Shown here: one piece after another, positions 23,413 through 32,061 of the stretch
Layout of the letters: every line of letters begins with the position of its first letter
Position numbering within the stretch: the stretch's first letter is position 1
Assembly (NCBI GenBank): GCA_024867545.1
Contig: JANFNE010000048.1
Coordinates: 1 to 64,000 of the forward strand
Reading direction: 5' to 3'
DNA: 64,000 nucleotides
Source of the DNA: Phytopythium helicoides
Taxonomy: Eukaryota > Oomycota > Peronosporomycetes > Pythiales > Pythiaceae
Translations under genes and position numbers: made by a program
Notes under the pieces: generated by a model
Told to the model about the DNA's origin: nothing
The model's input: the letters and a program-made list of their open reading frames with translations, nothing else
The model's database searches: none

Positions 23413-23600
23413 CGAGAAAGTCAAGCCGCGCGTCAGAGCGGGGGCTGCAGCATTGCCAAGCCAACCAGGCGCGGTGCCGTAAAAAGCAGCGAGCTCAAAA
23501 GCAAGATTTGGAGCGGAACGTCGAGCAGCCCAAGGTGATCATCCGGCAGCTGGAGCGTCGGCGAATTGAGTTGTTGAGCTCGAACCCCGAAGTAAAGTGA
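23413..23600 (+). pseudogene. bZIP domain relic
   Basis: The frame reads RKSSRASERGLQHCQANQAR, then CRKKQR, a zipper-like stretch (LERNVEQPKVIIRQLERRR, then IELLSS) and a TGA. It matches the Cys-type basic region of the neighbouring genes (EQCRANQARYRNKQR) with several substitutions. Nothing of the C-terminal domain follows. It lies 50 bp beyond the end of the minus-strand bZIP array but on the plus strand. Confidence 0.65.
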
Positions 23601-23650
23601 GCGCAACATGAAATTATCTAATTAATGAAATACAAGCTCAGAACGCATCA

Positions 23651-24943
23651 CTAGTGCTCGTATTGCCGATCCATTGCATCGCGCGAGAAGCCTGGGTGGT
23701 TGGTCAAATCTCCGATAAACCCGTGAGCCGAGATCCGAGCGCACCGCAGAACCTCCTCGACCTCCTCTAGATCTCGCAAAGCCTCCAAGATTGCAGCTGT
23801 GATCTCGAAATCAATGTCAAATCGCGTGATCTGGAGCAAGGGACTCTCATAGGCTTCCTCGAACTCCAGGTCAAATCGTAGCTTAAACACGAGTGGTCTC
23901 CCGAAAAGCTTTCGACGAAGGCGAGTGCTCAAGCCTGGATACACGACGTTGAGCGTTCGGTCTGTCACCGTGGCGCGTAATTGTCCCACCACCAAGACAC
24001 GGTCGGCGTGTGAATCAGACGCCACGGCATGTTCGATGGTCTGCAGCTCTAGTCGTAGGTTGCTGTACAGCACCGAGTATCGCCACAGCTGTTCCAAGAG
24101 CGCATCTGGACCACGCAAGCCGCTGTCGATAGCGGCATCTGAACGCACCACTGTGCGCATGAACGCGATCTGCTTGAGAAGAGTCCCGTTGTTCTCTGAT
24201 CGACCCTGACCGATCCATCGGAGCGAAGGTTCGCCAAATGACATCGAGAGGTCTTCCGTCAACGAGTTGAGATCGGGCCAAGTTGCTCCTGAAAGACCCG
24301 TACGGAACCGATTGAAGAACTCCACAACCACGTGCTGCACGAATGCGATGCGTGGAGGCCCACCTGTGCGCATGAACGATCGCTGAACTTCCAGGAGACC
24401 GACGAGCTCACGGAGACAGGCAGTGTCTTCCTCCTTCACCCAGAGTTTGGCCTTTTGGCGCTCTCGATACCGAGCCTGGTTCGTTCGACACTGCTGCCGG
24501 CGCTTTGCAGACTTGACGGGTTTCGCGGGGGTTGGGTTTGTCCGTTTGGGGGATCTAGCTGGCCCCTCATCGACTCTCGCGGGAGGAGAACGCGTCCCTG
24601 AAGACAGGTTGCTGGTCTGGTCGTTTGAGTTGTGGGTGCGCCATCTCTTAGAGCCGACGCTGTCGACGATCCACGTTCTGGCGCTGCTGTCTTCTCCAGA
24701 ATCGGCAAAACCTCGTCCGATCCCTCTTTCCTGTCGGGTTACCACGGGTCGGATCAAGCTGTCGCTGTGAAGACCGCCTCTCTCCGACGAGAAGGTGAAC
24801 GGAGCATGGGCCGATGCGGACAAGGGAGCTCGAATTGACGGGAGCGAAAACGCTGTAGCTCGAGTCGGGTTGCTTGACATGTCGGGGAATACCAGGGAGG
24901 GGAAGCGCACGGGCTCGAAGGCTTGAGGTGGCGTGAGGCTCAT
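23651..24943 (-). CDS. bZIP transcription factor A (array copy 1)
   Basis: 430 residues from the ATG at 24943 (MSLTPPQAFEPVRFP); an in-frame ATG at 25015 exists but is not shared by the paralogues. The N-terminus is Ser/Pro-rich and disordered. A basic region of the Cys type follows (RRQQCRTNQARYRERQKAK), then a weak zipper (LRELVGLLEVQ). The C-terminal domain includes VVEFFNRFRTGLSG, FMRTVVRSDAAI, DALLEQLWRYS and GFIGDLTNHPG. It is almost identical to the gene at 27280-28560 (offset exactly 3617, no indel in the shared part); only the last dozen residues and one Arg/Gln differ clearly. It is a more distant paralogue of B. Confidence 0.9.
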   Translation of the reverse strand: MSLTPPQAFEPVRFPSLVFPDMSSNPTRATAFSLPSIRAPLSASAHAPFTFSSERGGLHSDSLIRPVVTRQERGIGRGFADSGEDSSARTWIVDSVGSKRWRTHNSNDQTSNLSSGTRSPPARVDEGPARSPKRTNPTPAKPVKSAKRRQQCRTNQARYRERQKAKLWVKEEDTACLRELVGLLEVQRSFMRTGGPPRIAFVQHVVVEFFNRFRTGLSGATWPDLNSLTEDLSMSFGEPSLRWIGQGRSENNGTLLKQIAFMRTVVRSDAAIDSGLRGPDALLEQLWRYSVLYSNLRLELQTIEHAVASDSHADRVLVVGQLRATVTDRTLNVVYPGLSTRLRRKLFGRPLVFKLRFDLEFEEAYESPLLQITRFDIDFEITAAILEALRDLEEVEEVLRCARISAHGFIGDLTNHPGFSRDAMDRQYEH

Positions 24944-24952
24944 CAGGCCACG

Positions 24953-24962
24953 AGTGATCCCG
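24953..24962 (-). promoter_or_regulatory. CGGGATCACT element before bZIP A
   Basis: Read on the minus strand, CCGGGATCACTCGTG lies about 10-20 bases before the chosen ATG. The TCACTCG inside it fits the oomycete initiator pattern. The same word stands at the same distance before A' (28570-28579) and B' (30405-30414). Confidence 0.45.
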
Positions 24963-25015
24963 GAAGCGAATTTTGGTGTGCTACGCTCATAATAAACGTG
25001 ATCAGTCACCGACAT

Positions 25016-25620
25016 GGTGTGCTCGGCGACTGAGGAGAGTCTCTGAATAGTGAGGAGACCGGCTCGACGCCCGTGGAGTGATCAACCTGCCCAAGATTGC
25101 GTCACGGAGGCCTCTCGGAGCGCTAAACATGGAGCAGAAGCGCGCTGACGACCCCGTGAACAGGTCGTTGATGCCACGACGATGCCTTTTTGGGCGGTGA
25201 TCGCGCGTGTGAGTGGTTCCGTTTCGGGTGTAATCCATCCCCTGAACAGCAAATCTCGTGCATAGCTTGCAGTTTAAATGTTGGAAGATCATTTATTTAT
25301 GAGGTAATTTGGTAATGCTGAAGCGTTGGAGAGTTGACCAATTCAAGAAAACGTATATGAAGAAGCAGGGGATGACGTGAGGGCGCATCTCTCAGCAACC
25401 GTATTCTTATGAAGTATACAGTAGTACAAATGTGAAGTAAACACATGGTACATTATCAAAGTAATCCTGTTGCTCACGACGGCTTTGTTGGCATGCTCAC
25501 CTCAGCCAAAGAATCATACGATTGAGCAATAGGAGCACGCACAACTACTTGCCTCTGTGTGGGCGATGAAGCACAACACGTTCGATTCCTTGCGTTAAAC
25601 AACCTTCTTCACAACCTTGA
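25016..25620. other. Intergenic between bZIP A and B
   Basis: About 600 bp without gene. It shares only short strings (for example AACAGCAAATCTCGTGC at about 25246) with the corresponding A'-B' spacer at 28597-29075, although the flanking genes are nearly identical. Confidence 0.6.
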
Positions 25621-25636
25621 TCGATCTCAGTCCCCT

Positions 25637-26938
25637 TCATTTCATCGACACAAATCTCTGAGACCCTGGGTGGCTCGTCAAGTCTCCAATGTACCCGTGA
25701 AGCGAGATCCGAGCGCACCGCAGCACTTCTTCCACATCCTGCGGAACGTGGAGAACCGCCAGGATCGCGGTCGGTGCCTCCATATCCAAACCCAGGCGTG
25801 TGACCTGGAGGAGAGGACTATCCACCGCTTCCTCGAACTCCATGTCGATACGAAGGCTGAATGACAGTGTCTTTCCCAACAACTTTCGGCGAAGACGCGA
25901 GCTCAAACCAGGCAGCACATTGCTGAGCGTTCGCTCCGTCACCTTGGCTCGCATTTGTCCCACCGCCATCACTCGCTCAGCGTGCGCGTCGGACGCCACA
26001 ACACGCTCGATGGTTTTCAGCTCGAGTCGCAGATTGTTGTACAAGGTCGAGTATCGCCACAATTGCTCCAAAAGTGCGTCGGGACCGCGCAAGCCGTCGC
26101 CGATATCTGCGTCCGGGCGAACAACCGTGCGCATAAATGCGATCTGTTTGAGGAGCGCCATGTTGTTCTCTGCACGTCCGCGACCACTCCATCGGAGAGA
26201 AACCTGGCTACGCGAACTCGTTAACTCGCTCGTCGTATCCACATCGCTGATGCTCGCGCCTGACAAGCCAGTGCGGAATCGGCTGAACATCTCCACGACG
26301 ACGTGCTGCACAAACGTGATTCGTGGAGGACCTCCCGCGCGGATGAAGGATCGCTGGACCTCGAGGAGGTTGACAAGCTCTCGAAGACTCGCTGCGTCTT
26401 CCTCCTTCTCCCAGAGTTTGGCCTTTTGGCGCTCGCGGTAGCGCGCCTGGTTGGTACGACACTGCTGCCGGCGTCTGAATGACTTGACGGGTTTGTTGGG
26501 GACCGACCTCATCCGTTTGAGGGATTCACCAGCTTCTTGCTCCAGCTCAGGAGTGAAGTGGCGCTTCGAAGACTGCTGGGCTCTTTGGGGACTATTGGAG
26601 TAAGTGGCATTTGACTCGGCACCTTCCGCGCTCCAGGCGCTGATGCTACTAGCTGGCTCTGGCTCAGCTGGGATTTGATCGATGTTCCACGTCTGGCGAG
26701 CGACCACTGGGCGGATCAAGCTGTCGCTGGAGGGTCCTCTGATGTCTGAGGTGAAGGCGAAGGGGGTCTGGAACGGCTTCGACTTGGAGATTGAGGGGGC
26801 TCGTAGGGACGGGAGGGTGAACGCTCTGGGAGGCGTGTCCTTGGAAGTCGAGGAGCTGTCTACCTTGTTGATCGGTGCGAGCGGGAAGGCTAGCGAGGCG
26901 AGCAGCAGTGGCTCGACGGACGGGGGCGTGAGGCTCAT
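25637..26938 (-). CDS. bZIP transcription factor B (array copy 1)
   Basis: 433 residues from the ATG at 26938 (MSLTPPSVEPLLLASLAF); the frame is open to an ATG at 27025, but similarity to B' stops at 26938, which supports the shorter form. Order of parts: disordered Ser/Pro-rich N-terminus, basic region RRRQQCRTNQARYRERQKAK with Cys at the Asn position, zipper region LRELVNLLEVQ, then the family C-terminal domain (VVEMFSRFRTGLSG, FMRTVVRPDADIG, DALLEQLWRYS, GYIGDLTSHPG). It is nearly identical to 29093-30394 at a constant offset of 3456. Unlike A, A' and B', no CGGGATCACT word precedes it. Confidence 0.9.
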   Translation of the reverse strand: MSLTPPSVEPLLLASLAFPLAPINKVDSSSTSKDTPPRAFTLPSLRAPSISKSKPFQTPFAFTSDIRGPSSDSLIRPVVARQTWNIDQIPAEPEPASSISAWSAEGAESNATYSNSPQRAQQSSKRHFTPELEQEAGESLKRMRSVPNKPVKSFRRRQQCRTNQARYRERQKAKLWEKEEDAASLRELVNLLEVQRSFIRAGGPPRITFVQHVVVEMFSRFRTGLSGASISDVDTTSELTSSRSQVSLRWSGRGRAENNMALLKQIAFMRTVVRPDADIGDGLRGPDALLEQLWRYSTLYNNLRLELKTIERVVASDAHAERVMAVGQMRAKVTERTLSNVLPGLSSRLRRKLLGKTLSFSLRIDMEFEEAVDSPLLQVTRLGLDMEAPTAILAVLHVPQDVEEVLRCARISLHGYIGDLTSHPGSQRFVSMK

Positions 26939-27279
26939 GGTGAAGGCGAATGATAAAATCTTTTCTGAGAGCAAAACGACACTGTCACGACCATTTGTTA
27001 TGGTATACATATCGCCCACGCGCATGGAGTAAACTGTATAGTGCTTATTGGTTCCGTCCCAGGGTAATCAAGTTAGTCACGAAGCCATGTTGGCATGCTC
27101 ACCTCACTCAACCCTCTTCTACATGATTCGACATCATCAAGAGCTGTAACCACACCGAGATCTGAGCACGTATATTTCCTCGAGTAGCGCTGCGCTGCAG
27201 ACAAATCCCAGCTACTGTACGCAATCCATGCACAACGATGTACAACTTTCATAACAGCCTCGGTCTATCTCGATTCACT

Positions 27280-28560
27280 TCATTCGGTCAATACGTATAT
27301 CGGAGACCCTGGGTGGCTGGTCAAATCTCCGATAAACCCGTGAGCCGAGATCCGAGCGCACCGCAGAACCTCCTCGACCTCCTCTAGATCTCGCAAAGCC
27401 TCCAAGATTGCAGCTGTGATCTCGAAATCAATGTCAAATCGCGTGATCTGGAGCAAGGGACTCTCATAGGCTTCCTCGAACTCCAGGTCAAATCGTAGCT
27501 TAAACACGAGTGGTCTCCCGAAAAGCTTTCGACGAAGGCGAGTGCTCAAGCCTGGATACACGACGTTGAGCGTTCGGTCTGTCACCGTGGCGCGTAATTG
27601 TCCCACCACCAAGACACGGTCGGCGTGTGAATCAGACGCCACGGCATGTTCGATGGTCTGCAGCTCTAGTCGTAGGTTGCTGTACAGCACCGAGTATCGC
27701 CACAGCTGTTCCAAGAGCGCATCTGGACCACGCAAGCCGCTGTCGATAGCGGCATCTGAACGCACCACTGTGCGCATGAACGCGATCTGCTTGAGAAGAG
27801 TCCCGTTGTTCTCTGATCGACCCTGACCGATCCATCGGAGCGAAGGTTCGCCAAATGACATCGAGAGGTCTTCCGTCAACGAGTTGAGATCGGGCCAAGT
27901 TGCTCCTGAAAGACCCGTACGGAACCGATTGAAGAACTCCACAACCACGTGCTGCACGAATGCGATGCGTGGAGGCCCACCTGTGCGCATGAACGATCGC
28001 TGAACTTCCAGGAGACCGACGAGCTCACGGAGACAGGCAGTGTCTTCCTCCTTCACCCAGAGTTTGGCCTTTTGGCGCTCTCGATACCGAGCCTGGTTCG
28101 TTCGACACTGCTGCCGGCGCTTTGCAGACTTGACGGGTTTCGCGGGGGTTGGGTTTGTCCGTTTGGGGGATCTAGCTGGCCCCTCATCGACTCTCGCGGG
28201 AGGAGAACGCGTCCCTGAAGACAGGTTGCTGGTCTGGTCGTTTGAGTTGTGGGTGCGCCATCTCTTAGAGCCGACGCTGTCGACGATCCACGTTCTGGCG
28301 CTGCTGTCTTCTCCAGAATCGGCAAAACCTCGTCCGATCCCTCTTTCCTGTTGGGTTACCACGGGTCGGATCAAGCTGTCGCTGTGAAGACCGCCTCTCT
28401 CCGACGAGAAGGTGAACGGAGCATGGGCCGATGCGGACAAGGGAGCTCGAATTGACGGGAGCGAAAACGCTGTAGCTCGAGTCGGGTTGCTTGACATGTC
28501 GGGGAATACCAGGGAGGGGAAGCGCACGGGCTCGAAGGCTTGAGGTGGCGTGAGGCTCAT
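27280..28560 (-). CDS. bZIP transcription factor A' (array copy 2)
   Basis: 426 residues from MSLTPPQAFEPVRFP. It is the near-identical twin of the gene at 23651-24943. The shared tract runs from about 27308 (CCTGGGTGG) to about 28596, that is the coding region plus some 35 bases upstream of the ATG. It differs by Gln instead of Arg in PVVTQQERG and by its last residues (HPGSPIYVLTE). Basic region, zipper and C-terminal domain as in A. A CGGGATCACT word lies at 28570-28579. Confidence 0.9.
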   Translation of the reverse strand: MSLTPPQAFEPVRFPSLVFPDMSSNPTRATAFSLPSIRAPLSASAHAPFTFSSERGGLHSDSLIRPVVTQQERGIGRGFADSGEDSSARTWIVDSVGSKRWRTHNSNDQTSNLSSGTRSPPARVDEGPARSPKRTNPTPAKPVKSAKRRQQCRTNQARYRERQKAKLWVKEEDTACLRELVGLLEVQRSFMRTGGPPRIAFVQHVVVEFFNRFRTGLSGATWPDLNSLTEDLSMSFGEPSLRWIGQGRSENNGTLLKQIAFMRTVVRSDAAIDSGLRGPDALLEQLWRYSVLYSNLRLELQTIEHAVASDSHADRVLVVGQLRATVTDRTLNVVYPGLSTRLRRKLFGRPLVFKLRFDLEFEEAYESPLLQITRFDIDFEITAAILEALRDLEEVEEVLRCARISAHGFIGDLTSHPGSPIYVLTE

Positions 28561-29092
28561 CAGGTCACGAGTGATCCCGGAAGCGAATTTTGGTGTGGAA
28601 TAGTCGCGTGTCGTGCCCGTCAGAGGAGGTCATTTCGGGTAGTAACGACAGGCTCTCAAACAGCAAATCTCGTGCCACGAGAGATGCAGCTCAAAATTTT
28701 GCGGATGCAGAAGTTTTCCAGACGTTCCCTTTACAGTATTGCAATGTGATGGGTTAGAGACGGATAAATATAAGCAAGTGCACGCATAGAGAGAGGTGGG
28801 TGATGCGAGAGCACATCACTCGTCGACCGTATACCTTCCAAACCGTCTTCCGTCGAACAATCATGTTGATCCCGCGTAAACACAATTATGTAATCGATGG
28901 CTCACCTCACGTGTGATTCTTCAGCAGATTCCACGTCACCAACGAGTGAATTCGAAGAACGAACTACAAGCAAGCAGAGCTAATACATTTATTTGCCAGA
29001 ATGGCGACGCAGCGCGCAACAAAGCCAAGGAACAGAATCCCAGCCGTGCGTTATATGATCGTCTGCTGAACCTGGATCGATCTCAGTCCCCT

Positions 29093-30394
29093 TCATTTCA
29101 TCGACACAAATCTCTGAGACCCTGGGTGACTAGCCAAGTCTCCAATGTACCCGTGAAGCGAGATCCGAGCGCACCGCAGCACTTCTTCCACATCCTGCGG
29201 AACGTGGAGAACCGCCAGGATCGCGGTCGGTGCCTCCATATCCAAACCCAGGCGTGTGACCTGGAGGAGAGGACTATCCACCGCTTCCTCGAACTCCATG
29301 TCGATACGAAGGCTGAATGACAGTGTCTTTCCCAACAACTTTCGGCGAAGACGCGAGCTCAAACCAGGCAGCACATTGCTGAGCGTTCGCTCCGTCACCT
29401 TGGCTCGCATTTGTCCCACCGCCATCACTCGCTCAGCGTGCGCGTCGGACGCCACAACACGCTCGATGGTTTTCAGCTCGAGTCGCAGATTGTTGTACAA
29501 GGTCGAGTATCGCCACAATTGCTCCAAAAGTGCGTCGGGACCGCGCAAGCCGTCGCCGATATCTGCGTCCGGGCGAACAACCGTGCGCATAAATGCGATC
29601 TGTTTGAGGAGCGCCATGTTGTTCTCTGCACGTCCGCGACCACTCCATCGGAGAGAAACCTGGCTACGCGAACTCGTTAACTCGCTCGTCGTATCCACAT
29701 CGCTGATGCTCGCGCCTGACAAGCCAGTGCGGAATCGGCTGAACATCTCCACGACGACGTGCTGCACAAACGTGATTCGTGGAGGACCTCCCGCGCGGAT
29801 GAAGGATCGCTGGACCTCGAGGAGGTTGACAAGCTCTCGAAGACTCGCTGCGTCTTCCTCCTTCTCCCAGAGTTTGGCCTTTTGGCGCTCGCGGTAGCGC
29901 GCCTGGTTGGTACGACACTGCTGCCGGCGTCTGAATGACTTGACGGGTTTGTTGGGGACCGACCTCATCCGTTTGAGGGATTCACCAGCTTCTTGCTCCA
30001 GCTCAGGAGTGAAGTGGCGCTTCGAAGACTGCTGGGCTCTTTGGGGACTATTGGAGTAAGTGGCATTTGACTCGGCACCTTCCGCGCTCCAGGCGCTGAT
30101 GCTACTAGCTGGCTCTGGCTCAGCTGGGATTTGATCGATGTTCCACGTCTGGCGAGCGACCACTGGGCGGATCAAGCTGTCGCTGGAGGGTCCTCTGATG
30201 TCTGAGGTGAAGGCGAAGGGGGTCTGGAACGGCTTCGACTTGGAGATTGAGGGGGCTCGTAGGGACGGGAGGGTGAACGCTCTGGGAGGCGTGTCCTTGG
30301 AAGTCGAGGAGCTGTCTACCTTGTTGATCGGTGCGAGCGGGAAGGCTAGCGAGGCGAGCAGCAGTGGCTCGACGGACGGGGGCGAGAGGCTCAT
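29093..30394 (-). CDS. bZIP transcription factor B' (array copy 2)
   Basis: 433 residues from the ATG at 30394 (MSLSPPSVEPLLLASLAF); an upstream in-frame ATG at 30475 lies beyond the homologous part. It is the near-identical twin of 25637-26938, with Ser for Thr at residue 4 and Ala for Thr in DLASHPGSQRF. Similarity ends almost exactly at the ATG on one side and some 16 bases after the stop on the other. Same domain order as B: Cys-type basic region, short zipper, family C-terminal domain. Confidence 0.9.
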   Translation of the reverse strand: MSLSPPSVEPLLLASLAFPLAPINKVDSSSTSKDTPPRAFTLPSLRAPSISKSKPFQTPFAFTSDIRGPSSDSLIRPVVARQTWNIDQIPAEPEPASSISAWSAEGAESNATYSNSPQRAQQSSKRHFTPELEQEAGESLKRMRSVPNKPVKSFRRRQQCRTNQARYRERQKAKLWEKEEDAASLRELVNLLEVQRSFIRAGGPPRITFVQHVVVEMFSRFRTGLSGASISDVDTTSELTSSRSQVSLRWSGRGRAENNMALLKQIAFMRTVVRPDADIGDGLRGPDALLEQLWRYSTLYNNLRLELKTIERVVASDAHAERVMAVGQMRAKVTERTLSNVLPGLSSRLRRKLLGKTLSFSLRIDMEFEEAVDSPLLQVTRLGLDMEAPTAILAVLHVPQDVEEVLRCARISLHGYIGDLASHPGSQRFVSMK

Positions 30395-30902
30395 CGGAGA
30401 CCCGAGTGATCCCGAGAGCGAAAGTAGTTGTGGAGTTGCAAACGACGTGATCGAAAATGTAGGCGATGGAACCAACCGAGAGCTGTGCTCACTCTGGACT
30501 GAGCATTCAGCGCCACTCGCTGAGAATGTACGGAGCGTGGGCTTACGGACAGATCGCGTTTACGTGGCGGCATCGACAGAGACGCTCGTGGTCCGTTGGT
30601 GACATGCGATGATCACGCGACAGAACAGTCAAAGTTCTCCCCGTAAACCTGTCCTCCCATCGCATCAACAGCGCATCACAAGTGCGAGTACACAGCAGGT
30701 GGAGTATCGAGCGACGCAGTGCAGTTTAAAGTGTTTTAGTTTTACAGGAGTGAAAAATCATGACAATGTATTAAATGAAATGGTTGATGACGCTCGAAAA
30801 TCACATGATGGCGACTAGCTCCATCTCCATCCTTTTTTTTCTGCTGGCTGCACCGTACACGGTACCAATAAATCCTGTAGGACATGCAACGCCCTCACGC
30901 CT

Positions 30903-31976
30903 TCACGTCCACGTCGTGCCCTCCGGATGGCCTCGCAGCTCACCCAGCAGCCCCTCGGGGGAAATGAGAGCTCGCTCTAGCACCTCAACTGCAATGTCGA
31001 GTCGACCGAGCGCTTCTCGGAGGGCCGAGAGGAAGTCGACCTTGAGATGCACGCGCGTGATCCGCTGCTCGCTCGAGATGCCGGAGAACTCGAAGACGAT
31101 CTCCACGGGGCACTCGAGCCGCTGGCCGACTAACCGCTGCGAGATCCACTCGTCCTCCTCCACGTGCGGGAACACGTGCGTCATGGTGGCCGACGAGATG
31201 CCGAGCGTGAAGTGTGCGGTCGCGAGCACGAACGTGGACGAGCTGTCGGGCCAGACGCCCGAGTACGGCCGCAGCTTGAGGTCTTCGAGCTCGAGGCGTA
31301 GGTTCGAGAAGTAGCACGAGTACCGCCACCACTGCTCGACGACGGCGTCGACGCCGCGCAGCTCGCTGAGCTCCACTTGGTGCGAAAAGACGGTGTGCAG
31401 GAACGAGAGCTGCGGCAGCACGGAGCGGATGACCTGGTCGTCTGCGTCGCCCGGGATGAGCATGGGCGAGGCGGCGTCTGCGCGCTGTCGGCTGCTGGGG
31501 CGCGCCTCCTGCACGCAGTGCGGTCGTATGGGCAGCTGCAGCGAGGCGCCCGAGAGTCCGAAGCGGAACATGGCGAAGAACTCTCGCGCGATGTGCATGA
31601 CGGCGGCGGCCTCCGGGTCTCTCCCCCTGGCGAGCGCGTCCCTGGCGACCTCCTGCCACTTGATGGCCTGCCGCAGGCGCAGCACGTCTGCCTCGAGGCG
31701 CAGCACGGCGAACTTTTGCTTGTCTCGGTACCGCTGCTGGTTGGTGCGGCACTGCTCCCTGCGTCGCGCGTCGTCTCTCCGGCGGCGCTTGCTGGCGCTC
31801 TCGGCCAGCTCGGGCGCGTGCCGCTGCATCTGGAAGAGCTGGCGGGGCTGCTCGGCGTCGTCGCGGGGCCGTCGCTCGCCCACCGCGGGCCGCGGGAGTC
31901 GCCAGCCGCCCACGGGCGCCGTAGGCCCCGGCGGAGGCCTCGAGAGCGCGTGGATGCTCGGCAGCGGCAGGAACAT
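30903..31976 (-). CDS. bZIP transcription factor, divergent member
   Basis: 357 residues from MFLPLPSIHALSRPPPG. The basic region RRREQCRTNQQRYRDKQKF has the Cys substitution and a Gln for the usual Ala; the zipper VLRLEADVLRLRQAIKW follows. The C-terminal domain has the family blocks FFAMFRFGLSG, VDAVVEQWWRYS, VFPHVEEDEW, LVGQRLECPVEIVFEF and GLLGELRGHPE. It is closer in layout to A/B than to the 16-kb gene but is clearly diverged. The chosen start lies about 65 bases after a good initiator match at 32041-32061, which excludes upstream starts. A longer ORF in another frame over the same DNA (to 32133) is a shadow. Confidence 0.88.
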   Translation of the reverse strand: MFLPLPSIHALSRPPPGPTAPVGGWRLPRPAVGERRPRDDAEQPRQLFQMQRHAPELAESASKRRRRDDARRREQCRTNQQRYRDKQKFAVLRLEADVLRLRQAIKWQEVARDALARGRDPEAAAVMHIAREFFAMFRFGLSGASLQLPIRPHCVQEARPSSRQRADAASPMLIPGDADDQVIRSVLPQLSFLHTVFSHQVELSELRGVDAVVEQWWRYSCYFSNLRLELEDLKLRPYSGVWPDSSSTFVLATAHFTLGISSATMTHVFPHVEEDEWISQRLVGQRLECPVEIVFEFSGISSEQRITRVHLKVDFLSALREALGRLDIAVEVLERALISPEGLLGELRGHPEGTTWT

Positions 31977-32040
31977 GGCGGGGGGAAGCGGCCGGATGAG
32001 CTGGGCGGGCGTGAGCGAGCAGCGGAGGCCGGAGGAGCAG

Positions 32041-32061
32041 GGAAAAAGCGCGAATGAGCTC
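32041..32061 (-). promoter_or_regulatory. Oomycete initiator, bZIP gene at 31976
   Basis: On the minus strand the sequence GAGCTCATTCGCGCTTTTTC fits the known oomycete core promoter (GCTCATTYY followed by a T-rich flanking element). It places the transcript start about 70 bases before the ATG. Confidence 0.6.

Noticed and set aside
25800..26441. 213-codon plus-strand ORF, repeated at 29256-29897
   Set aside because: Antisense to bZIP B and B'; its conservation between copies only reflects the duplicated DNA.
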